From Taxillus chinensis (lineage: Eukaryota > Streptophyta > Magnoliopsida > Santalales > Loranthaceae), in NCBI GenBank assembly GCA_023512835.1, contig CM042091.1, forward strand, positions 46,276,284-46,340,283: a DNA stretch of 64,000 nucleotides, given 5' to 3'. Positions 36,101 to 48,100 of the stretch are shown piece by piece. Under the pieces are notes generated by a model. The model did not search any database. It saw only the letters and a list, made by a program, of their open reading frames with translations, and was not told where the DNA came from. How positions within the stretch are numbered: position 1 is the first letter of the stretch; each line of letters begins with the position of its first letter. The position numbers and the translations under genes are program-made.

Positions 36101-39100
36101 AGATCAAAAAAAAAAAAAAAACAGAAACCAAAGAATCAAAAACAAAAGAAATCTTAGTGAAGATGGTGGTCTTATTTATTTTTAAGAATCAAAATGAAAG
36201 AAACCGGAGAAATTCAGGGATGAACTAGAGGGATTGTTGCAGAGGGTGGTGTGGGAATGTGACAGTGGAGTGGGGGTGCGATTTTAGGGGCTAGGTTTCA
36301 GCGATTTAGAGACAGAGAGAGGAAGACGAGAATCGAGAGAGAGACAAAGTGAAAGGGCGGTTTTAAGTATATAATATATGATATATCATATATAAAGTTA
36401 AATATTTAATATATTTATGTTGGCATGGCTGGGTATTGTGGGGACAGGCTAATTGCTATACTGCCCCTGCCCCACCATCTTCCATAAGCTCGAGTGAGTT
36501 TTGCCCCGTTCTTGACCACCTGGCCTGCCCCCACTATATGTGGTGGGACGGAAAATGGCCGCCACTCTTGGCTGGCCCCATTCCAATGTAGTACTGTACA
36601 ACAATGAAAAAAACCAGAAATTCTTTTCATATCTTGTCATATTGATGCAATTGTTGTGGCCATGCCTCTGGCGAGACCTTAAACTCATAGGAAAGATCGC
36701 TCGTAGGCTACTCCCTGCTCTTACTATTGTCAAAAAAATAATGGTATCTCCCATACCATGCTTCCACATCACATGCTGTATAAAAGTATCCCATAATTTA
36801 CTAAGACCTTTACACATCCCAATTCTTTGGGGTTGCCTCAAAACCAGGGGATCCATTTGTTTGGGTCATCGTAAAAATTGTAGCTACCATGGATGCTAAA
36901 GACTTCCTTTCTCCATCAAGAACTGCCATTTCCACTTGTTGAGAAGGGTCATATTTGGATAAGCGCACTTTTTTTTTCTTCTCCCGTGCTCCCAACAGAA
37001 GCCCTAAATAAAGGATCAACAACCTTCCCAATCTAAAACCAAGCTAGCTGCTCCCCTACTGAGTCACTATCTATGAACATTGACTCACTTCTAGTCATAT
37101 TCTCCCATAACCTTGAAAGCTTGAAAAGATAGCCACACTATCCAGAGATTAGGAATCTTCTCGTCCCTAATATAAACACTATCCAAATTATGGTATGGTG
37201 ACATGAGTCATATAAATTTAATTAATCTTTTGATTTAATGAGTGAGCTAGCTTCAGCAAGTCGTATTATTTGTGTGAGGCAACTTATGAATTTTAGTCAT
37301 ACTAAAAAAACTGACGTGGCAGTGTGTTGATAAAGACTTTGGAACTGGTGTGTTGAAGATAAGCCCTGGTCTTGATCACAATGATTATCTGCTTGCAAGA
37401 AAACTTGGCCTTCCAATACTTAATGTTATGAATAAGGATGGAACACTTAATGAGGTGGCTGGACTATACCGGTAATTTAATGAATAATTTATGTGTTTGT
37501 TTCTAACTTATTTGGAGGAGCCTCTTCATTTTCTTCGTTACTGTTTGGCTGTTGTGTGCTATTGCAATGCTAGTGGTCTTGATCGCTTTGAAGCACGGAA
37601 GAAGCTATGGTCAGAGCTTGAGGAAACTGGCTTAGCTGTCAAAAAAGAACCCCATACTTTACGAGTTCCCAGGTCTCAACGTGGTGGAGACGTTAGTTAT
37701 TGACCTGCAATTTACCCATCCTGAATTTAACACTAAATTTGGGTCATTGTGCAACAACTCTTCTGAGTTTCTAATTTATATTTTCTCTTTTAAACAGATA
37801 ATAGAACCGCTTGTAAGTAAGCAATGGTTTGTATCTATGGAGCCATTAGCTGAGAAGGCTCTTCAAGCAGTTAAAAATGGAGAATTGACCATTATGCCTG
37901 AAAGATTTGAAAAGGTATATATATAGTTTGGTGTTGCGTGGTATGCGCTATCATCATGATCTTGCCTGTTTTGTTCCTATTATAGGTTGCAATTTTCCTC
38001 TCACTGTAATCTGTTGAGCAGTTGCCATTGTACATTTTCCATTGTTTCTGCTTTGTCCTGTTGTCTTTTTTAAATCATCTGGTTACTTTATCTCGAGCTG
38101 TTTTCATCATTGCATCTTCCTATATTTATATACTTGTTTACTCGATTGTTGGGGACAGATTTATAATCATTGGCTATCTAATATTAAAGATTGGTGTATT
38201 AGCCGACAACTTTGGTGGGGACACCGTATACCAGTTTGGTATATAGTGGGAAAGGATTGTGAGGACGATTATATAGTTGCCAGGAGTGCTGATGAAGCTC
38301 TTCACAAAGCATATGAAAAGTATGGAAAGCATGTTGAAATTTATCAAGATCCAGACGTTCTGGACACTTGGTTTTCGAGGTTTGTTACCACATGAATATT
38401 ATTATTTTTCTGTTTTAGGTAGTCAAACAGACATGTTTCTACTTCAAATTTAATTTTAAAAAATTTGAACAGGGGTACCTTGGCCATCTCTGCAATTTTG
38501 TGATTTAGTATTATCACCCTTAATGGGTTTTCTTTGTACATAATTGTCCTTTTAGTTCAGTGCTCCCTGATTGTTTGTGTTTTTTATATGTTATAAGTTG
38601 AATCTATTCCACATGTGCATTTGTTTCCTTTTTTGGCATGATACATGGACTATGTCTCACTAGTTTTACAGCCCCCAACTTGTCTCAAATTTTAATTTAT
38701 ATTTCTTTGTAGTTTTATAAGCCAATTACCAAGTCTAGGCTCTTATAAACTTTAAAATTTATTTATTTATACTTCTATACGTGTTAATTTTATAATTTAT
38801 TTATTTTTAAATGAATAACTTATTCTTCTTTATAAGATGCATATGATGCTGATGCTCATTTCTGTTGGTTTTATTTAGTATTAATATCTCAACGTTAAGC
38901 AAATATTGGATCCTTTGGGAGGTAAGGTGACATGGTTTTCTTGAAGCATTCCATTGTTTGTGACTGTGGGTTTTTTTATAATTATTTTTTCTTAATCACA
39001 TCATTAACCAACTAAAGGAAAGCTTTAGGAGTATCGACTCAAATTACTGGAGACCTGAAATTGAAAACATGACTCCTTATGTTCACATCCAAAGGGTTAA

Positions 39101-42100
39101 TGGGTTAGTGATTAGCACTGAGATGAACTACAGAACACGTACTGTCCTAAGTGAACTTGTACAATCATATATCATAGTATTCCTATACATTTGCAATGAA
39201 ATTCAATTGGATAAATATCAAAACATCATATTACTAAACCATTAAATCTCAAAACATATTAGTTATCAAACCTTAGCTCATACAAGTTCAAATATCTCAA
39301 TCAATAGAACTGTCACGATTTATGTCCAGGAAATGAATAATAATTCAAATTGTATAATAGATAATGATGTAGGGTCCACCTTACATCAAAAGGTCTATTC
39401 TGGTTAGCTATGACAACAATGACTAACTCCTCTCAGGACCTGAAAAGGAATATCAATAGAGTAGGTTGAGCATGCATGTCACGTAGGTCTACAACTCCAC
39501 GCCACCCTACAATCACACCCATACCTAGAACTTCATCGTCAGTGTATACATATGATAGTGTAGTGTCTTAAACTATCACATCATCTTACCGAACAATATA
39601 ATTAACGCCAATATATTAGACACATCACAATTCTGGACAATAGAAACATTCCAAGTTATCGAGTAATCAACATAGCGTCCAATAGTTACCCCTCCTCTGT
39701 TTATCAGTGGAAACAAGGCTCTCTCAGCTAGCCATATGTGAGAATGCGATTTTAAGCTAACCACATATGAGACCTCGGTGATTCCTCTATTAGCTAGTTA
39801 TATGGGGGAATGTGGTTACAAGTAATCACATTTGGGACCTCGGTACTCTCTTTATCAGCCAAATATGTGGAAACAATATTATAAGATAGCTACATATGAG
39901 ACCCAGACTCTTTGTCAACTAACCATGAGAGAACGCAACTACCAGTCAACCCTATATGAGACTTCAATTAACTAACAAATCTCCAAAAAGGCAATAGTAT
40001 ACCATAACCAACCAGGTCCACTTGCATTACAAAACATGAAAATAAATATCATCATAAGGTTCATTAAGCCCCAACGCAGTCATGTCACACGGATATGCAA
40101 TAAGTTAGGGTCTATGCTCATAGCCCGATCATCATGACAATAAAAAACTAATATAAATCATCAAAATAACAATTAAACATTGTCATCCCAATTTGAAATA
40201 GCTGAAATGAGGTTCAAATAGCTCAAACTGAGCAAATCAGAAGAAAACAACACAAATTAGCACAAATCAGAGTAGTCGATCTATAAGATACGTTGATTCA
40301 GGGCTTTAGTGATTGGTCCATGGTTGGATTGACTAACGTTGAGCAAATAATCTCCAATGTTTTATAGCTTTGATCGATCTATCTTTTGGTCAATCTAGTA
40401 AAAATGGTGGATTAACCAAACAAAATTTCCATTGATTTTGTCTGTTATTCAAAGTTGGTGTAAATAAGTCAATATCCGAAATTTCACTTAAAACATTGAA
40501 AATATGCCAATATAATTGTAACATACAGATCAAATGATCCTCAACAAGGGTTGTACTCATCATATAACACATAATATATTAAATTTTATCCGAGACAAGA
40601 ATTTTACTCCAAAATTTGCTGAGATTGTAATTTATCAAATACCCCAAACTTAATCAATTGTTTCACACAAAATTAATATAGACAAGTTAGTTTATCATTT
40701 TTAACATCATAGCACTCATAATTTTATCCTTTCACCTCAAATTTCAAAATCCTCGATTTTTAGGGTTCATTATATTTCCTCCTATTTGTCTCAATTCATA
40801 CATGTTTAATCCTATTAAACGATATAGAAATGTAGAATCACCTACCTGAAACAAGTTTCAAAGACCGGATCGTTTGAATCGCTGAGTTCTTGATTCACCT
40901 CTTCTCTGTCCTTACCAAACGGAATGCAAAAACAAAGAGTTCATATTGTCCCTTTTTTGTTTGTTTTTTCCTTTTTTGTTTCTAATTATAATGTCTTTTA
41001 TTTAAAAACAAGAAATTCACTAAATTTACCAAAATATCAAAATTCATCTTTTGAGGCTCCGAACTCTAAGTTAGGCCCATTTACAGTAAAAACGTTCATA
41101 TGGATGACCACATCATTCTTTAAACATTTTTAACATCATCCGGAGACTATCTCTTGGCTTAACCCAAATACGGGTCATTTCAAGTACCACATCAGCTATT
41201 CTTTTGGCAAACCCAATTTTTCTCACCTTGGAAATCCTATTATCATATATCTCCTTTTAGAATAAAAAGAAAACAAAAAAATATTAAAAAAATAAATAAA
41301 TAATGGAAATATATTTTAGCTCTTAAGCTTATGAAACGTTCCAAGAAGCAGGCCTCTCATTCAGCTCTCCACAATGGCCCTCCCTCTTCTATAATTACAT
41401 TTAAAAAAGATTATATACATATTTCTTTGGTAAATTTAACACTAAATTTCTAGTCATTATTTTGATTATATTAATTTCTGGTTTGAAGTTTTTTTATGGC
41501 AAATATTGAGATGATTAATTTGATTTAAGTGCGTGTATTTCATTTTTTTAAGCTGTTACCATTTACTACTTTGAACATAAACGTTGTTTTAATTTAGCTA
41601 TCCTGTGAAAACTTCGTTCCTACTAGGGGAATAGTTGTCTGCTTATATGTTGTTCATATCATTATTTGATTTATTACACAGATATTTATTATATTTTCAA
41701 ACATGATATGATCAAGATCATATAAATGCATGAAACTGTAATTTTTTATTTTAACAGCTGTCTTTATTTTAAACCTTTTTCAATTGTTTACAGTGGTAAT
41801 TTTTTCTTTGCATTAACCGTCCTAGCTCACTCCACATCCCCTTATTATCAAATATTGTCTTCCATGAGGGTTGTTCATCTTTATTAAGGACTTGAGGAGC
41901 TATTCAATTCCATGTGGTTAACATTAAGTTCATCCTAATGGCCAATGATGTAAATTTTTTTTGTAGTATCGACTGCACTTGGTGGCTATTAAATTGCTGA
42001 TATTTAAAGTTGGTATTCCATTGGAGGAAACATTTTCTGCATTCGTTTTGGCCTGCTCTTTATGGGGGATTTTGCTTGATTACATCCCTGTGTTCTACTC

Positions 42101-45100
42101 GTTCTCTCTTTGTAAAGTTTTTTCTTTTATTAAAAATTTGGATGGCTTCAAGTTAGAATCTCCGAATAATTTGGGAGTTGATTCATGCAATTTGAGTTTA
42201 AAATACTCCATGAACTATAATTGCATACAATTTCTTTGTGCTTAAATTTATGAACGTGTCAGTGTCTTAGCATTCTAAATTGTCATACTAAATATGTATT
42301 GCCTTTTCTGCAGTGCTTTGTGGCCTTTTAGTACACTTGGTTGGCCTGATGTATCGGCAAATGATTTTAAGCAGTTTTATCCAACTACGATGCTTGAAAC
42401 TGGGTATGTGCCTTTTTTTAGCCGACTATTTTCGTGATATATAGTTGAAAATAATAGAGAAAATAATTCTTTTCTTATTATTCACTTAAAAATGAGGGAT
42501 TACATATACAAATTTATATACAATTAGGTAACTTAGATTAGAAAATAAATTTATTTAGGAAACTACATAATTATAAATATATGACAACTAATTAAGGATT
42601 CTTTTCAATTTTTTTCTTCAAGTTGGCTCAAAAATATTATACATGCCTAACTTGGGCAAAGTTATATGAAAAGCACTCGTAATTGCATCAGTTATTCTAA
42701 TAGTCAATTGATCTGCTCTCTTAATGGGAGAAATTCCCATTATATTAGAATTTATTTTATCATTGATGTAATTCCTATTGAGCTCAATATATTTGGTACG
42801 ATCATGCTGTACTTGATTATTATCTATCTCGATGGCAGCTATGTTATCACAAAAAAATATTACTCACTTTTGAGTGTCATAATCAAGGTCTTGTAAAAGA
42901 ATACGTAGCCATGTGAGTTGAGTAGCATAATGAAGAGTATGATATTCGACTTCTGCACTAGACAAAGAAACTACATTCTGTTTCTTGTTCCGCCAAGTTA
43001 CTAAATTACCACTCAGAAATGATATATACCCTGAAATATACTTTCTGTCCAATTTATATCCTGCAAAGTCAGAGTCGGTGTATCTCCTAGTGTCTAGGTG
43101 TCCATGCTTGGAAAACAGAATACCTTTGCCTAGGTTCACAACACACATATGTCGATCATTTGGATTATGCATGAATTGACTCACAACGCTAGCTGCATAT
43201 GAAATACCAGGTCTAGTATGAATCAGCTAGATCAATTTTCCTACAAACATCTGTTATCTCTCTTTGTTCATTGGAACCTGATTAGGATAGATAGTTAGAC
43301 CATAATTAATCTCAATAGGAGTATCAACAGGTGCACAAACTGAGTTATTAGTTTCAGTTAAGAGTTCTAGATCATATTTTCATTTAGAAAAAAAAAATTG
43401 TTTGGATCGGAATACTTTAATGCCAAGGAAGTATTTTAAAGTACCCAAATCTTTTATCTCAAATTCCTTATTCAAATGACAACGAAGCTTTTTTATCTTA
43501 GATATGTTAATACATGTGATAATCATATCATCAACATAAATAAGTAGCAAAGTAATATCATCACCATCTCTTATATAGAATAGGGTATGATTAGCCAAAT
43601 AGCGCTTTAAACCATATCCCTACATTAAATGGCTAAATCGGCCAAACTATGCCCTTGGTGATTGTTTCAAATCATATAATTTCTTCAACTTGTATACCTT
43701 TGTTTTTCTTTTAGTGTAAAACTAGGAAGAGGATCCATATATGCCTTTGCTTCTTTCAAATCACTATGAAGGAAGGCATTTCACATCAAATTGGCGTAAT
43801 GGCCAGTCTACGTTAGTTGCAAGAGATAAAATAATTCTAATAGTACTCATCTTAGCCACTAGAGCAAAAGTTTCTTGGTAGTCAATCCCACCCGTCTGAG
43901 TGTAACCCTTGGCAACTAATCTGGTCTTGTGTCTTTCAAATGTCCTATCTGACTTATACTTCGCTGTAAACACCCATTTGCATCCCACCGTCTTCTTATC
44001 TTGAGGTAACTTAACCAATTCCCATGTGGAATTTTTTAAAATAACTTTCATTTTCATTTACCATAGCAAACTTTCATTTGGGATTTTCAAGAACTTCCCG
44101 AAAATGACTAAGAACAGACACAGAAGACAACTGAAGGGAAAAACATGGTGAGATTTAGACAAACGATGATAGGAGATGAAGTTAAAAATAAGATAAACAA
44201 CATTAGAAGATGATTTTGAAAATCCTAATCTATCTAGTTCTTTACGGTCACAAAGAGGATAACTTCAGTTTGCAGGATTGTCCTGTAGGGTCAAAAGATA
44301 AGATATCATTAAATTTGAAACTATAGGTGAAGAAAGTACCTCAGTGGGTATTTGTGATAAGATAAGATATCATTAAGATAAGAGTTATGCCACATGATCA
44401 ATCCTAGAAGAATCTTTTGATGGCATGATATAATATTTGTGAAACACCCAAAAGACTCCCCCTCACCTATAAGATTAGAGTTGGGAGAAACTAAAGACTT
44501 CCTCTCACCTAAACTAAGAGTTAAGGACTCCCCCTTACCTGTAATAGTAGAATCATTTTTCTTTCTTGAAATCCACATCTTCGTTTCATCCAACCATAGT
44601 TATTTCTCTTTTTTACTACAAAACTCCCTCTGTAGAGGGACAACAGAGACATTGCTAGAAAAATAGGATACATGCTCACAAAATTACAGATCCATAGAGG
44701 CATAGTATTTATCGGTAGGAGGATGAAAATATTTATAATCCTTTTGAGAATTAGAGTAATCCAAAAACACACATTTGAGAGCACGAGGGTCAAGTTTATC
44801 TTGATGGAGTTGATGCACATGAACAAAGCACAAATAACCAAAAACCTTAAGGTAAATTTTAAGAGTGGAAGGGATGTTGTGGAAGCAAGACAACATCTTC
44901 AAAGAGCTTTGATACTCAATGATACAAGCAGACATTCAATTGATAAGATAAACAACAGTAATAATGGCATATGTCTAAAAACTTTTACGTACTTTCATAG
45001 TAAAACATAAGCCTCGGGCCACCTCAAGAAGATATTGGTTTTTATGTTCTGCTATGCCATTTTGTGGTATATGGACACATGTCTAGTGGATGGTACCACG

Positions 45101-48100
45101 TTGATTGAAGAAGTTTTACAGAGATTTATTTACAAATTCACGTCTGTTGTCGAAATGAAACACTTGAATTAGGGTATAAAATTTGGTAACAATCATTTGA
45201 TAGAATTAAAGAATGACATAAATGACATCACTTTTAGATTTCATCAAATATACCCAACTTATCCTACTATTGTCATCAAAAGAAGACACAAAATACCTAT
45301 GTCCTAAAGCAAAAATAGTTGAAAAAGGACATCAAACTACAGTGTGAACATAAGACAAAAGAGTAGGACTTTTATTGACACTGATTTTAAATGGAGCATG
45401 ATGATTTTTAATATAAATACATTATTCACATTTTATACTAGACGTAGAAATACTTTTAAATAATGAAGGAAATAATCGTTTTAGATTGGCAAAAGAGGTG
45501 TGCCCTAAATGATAAGTATTTTTTCGCAGTCAAGTGTCTCATGTCTTGGAATCCCTAACTAGGCTCAAATTTGAATGTTTTTGATTCCTTCTAATAGTAC
45601 AAACCTCATCTCTCTTTATCAATGACAATTGTATCTTTGTGGGATTGTCGTGAAACACACAATGAATATAATAAAAGGTTATATTAATAATCGTGGGATT
45701 GAGTGTTTGGAAGGCTCTAGTTTCTCCAAGGCTGGCTTTCTTTTCTTGGACGGGGGTTTTGGGGTGGATTTTGATTGCCGATGACCTGTGTCGGCGTGGG
45801 ATGATGATTCTTAGTTGGCCTTACATGTGTAAGGCAGCCGGAGAGTCCGTGGATCACCTTCTCTTTTATTGTCCCGTTGCTCGATTTCTTTGGGATTTCG
45901 TCCTGGAGCTGTTTGGTTTGTCTTGGGTGATGCCTCACAGTATTCATCGGCTTTTCTCCTCCTGGAAGGGGCGGGTGGGAAGAACGTCTGCGGTCTAGCA
46001 TGCTATTCCTCATTGCATTATCTAGTGTCTCTAGCATAAGCAGAAAGCTTGTTTCTTTCAAGGTTTTGAACGCTGTTTGGATGAGCTTCAACTTTGTTTT
46101 CTTCGATGCCTTTGGGATTGTTTGGCTGGCTTTGGGCATTTACGTTTCTCTTTTATTTTTGATGTTATTTATGTTTGTTCCTTTTGAGTTGGGTTGAGTT
46201 GAGATTTTTTTACCTGTGTTCTTTTTATATTCTTTTTTTTGTGCAATCCTTGTATTCTTTTTCTTTTACCTGTGTTCTTTTTGTATTCTTTTTTCTTGTG
46301 CAATCCTTGATTTTTTTAAAAAATTGGCCGTAAAAAAAAAAGATTGTCAAGGAAGCATCCTCCTGGAACATGCAAGTCACATGAGAAGCGAAGGATAAAA
46401 AATTAATATTTGATGTAATCATTGACCAAATATGTTGACACTTTAATGTCAAATAGTAGGAGTCTGAAGGTTGTCGTCAAATGTTTTAACGCCAAAGAAA
46501 ATGGACGCCAAACATTGTTGCCAAAGAAAATGGATATAGCAGCAACGTCCAGAGGTGGTAACTACTGACGATGATGGCGGCGGTGAAGTCCAGCACTGAC
46601 GGTGGTGGCTGAATGTGGCGGCAATCTGCTAAATCAGTGAGATATTTGCCTTTTCCAAAATTAACGAATGATGGATGATGTCGAGATAATTGCAGTGACT
46701 GTGATGGACGATGGCATTGACGGCAACAATGGCAACGACAACAGACGATGGCATTTATGGCAGCGAACAATGATGACAGTGCATGATGGCATCAATGGCC
46801 AGCGTTGTTACTGGATGTCCTGAGGCTACGGGAAGTCCTTTTTGATATCGGTAGAGGATAAGTCAACAAGGAGAGTCAAGCGACTCTTTCAAGACGGCGA
46901 CGAGGAGCTCCTCCACAAGTAAGGGTTTTGGCTCTAATACCTAGTTGGAAATATTAGACATAATAATTTTTTTTCTTATTATTTTCTTAAAAAATGAGGG
47001 ATTACCTATATACATATATATACACAATTAGAAAGTTTGGACTAGGAACGAAATCTATTTAGAAAACTATATAATTACAAATACATGATAACTAATTAAA
47101 GATTCTTTTCAATTTATATTAATGAAGAAAACTGTACCTTTTAGTAAGAGTTTAAAAAACTAGAATGGGGTATGTTAAATTAAAGTAATATTTGTATTTT
47201 GCATTATGGAAAAAATTTGGGATGAATAAATTGGATATTGTGCAGCTGTGACATTTGTTTTAATATGAAAATGGTTTTTTTTCTTTTAATGTTTTGGTAT
47301 TAGAAAATTAGAATTTAATATATGAAGATAGAATTTGTGTGACATATGGTATTGATAAACTAAAATAAAATCTGAGGTTTGGTTGGTTTTCTAAATATAT
47401 GCGTTAATATAAGTCCAAAGATCAGAAGGGCAGAAAGAGGTAGCAATCTCAGAGGGAGGTTGTGGGATACCATTACCGGAGGAGATAGAGATGGCCCTTT
47501 GGTGTCATGTTTCCCTTTTCTTTTCTCTTCTTTGGATGATGATATGATATTATATGTTGGTTCTAATTCAGTTAACTGGACTGACAGAGTGGAGATTAGT
47601 TATTTCTACCTTAACCACCTATATTTGATTGATTACTTCAAAAAACGTCGATGTGTCTTCAAATGAAGTGGTCTTATTTTATTAGATCGACTGATATCGT
47701 ATGATGTCTTAAGTAGATTGGATATATTATGCTTGCATGACATATCCTTTGGGCCCTTAAAACGTTGTTGTCTTGTTTAATGAAGCATTGCTTTCCCCTT
47801 TTAACTCTTTGTAACCTTTGAAATCAGTTAATAGAACGATATTGTTTCCAAGTCAATGATGCTGGTTTGTCACACTTTGAAATCCCTCAATGAAATCGAT
47901 GTTACCATTTATGAGTAATACTTGTTTATGAACTTGGGCTGAATTAAACTTGTTTTTATTATTTAAGAGTTTGCTTAAATCTTTCTTAGCTTAATTTTAA
48001 CTCTTGTGCGTGGCATGTTTTGTTATTTTGTTTCTTCTGAGTCGCCTATGTACTTTTCCCAAGTACAACATTGAATATCGTAAATAAAGTAGTAAACTAG

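Larger units (their letters stand above)
42446..47111 (-). mobile_element. Ty1/copia element with paired short LTRs, intron 16
   Basis: LTRs of about 162-166 bp lie at 42446-42607 and 46946-47111. In element sense they begin TGAAAAGAATC and end in CCA (right copy) or TCA (left copy). The primer site (reversed from 46930-46942: AGGTATTAGAGCC) matches initiator Met-tRNA, and a purine tract (AAGAAAAAAAT) precedes the 3' LTR. RNase H, RT and integrase follow in reverse along the + strand. Stops and shifts make it inactive. A LINE fragment is inserted at 45690-46343. I could not find a convincing target duplication. Confidence 0.88.

Noticed and set aside
38042..38395. 117-codon open frame on the + strand
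   Set aside because: Part of exon 15 with upstream intron; the real protein segment starts at the acceptor at 38158.
39650..39990. Regularly spaced repeats as a CRISPR-like array
   Set aside because: Units are diverged tandem copies without unique spacers, in a plant intron.
45717..46139. 140-codon minus-strand frame
   Set aside because: Antisense to the plus-strand LINE zf-RVT domain at 45693-45998.
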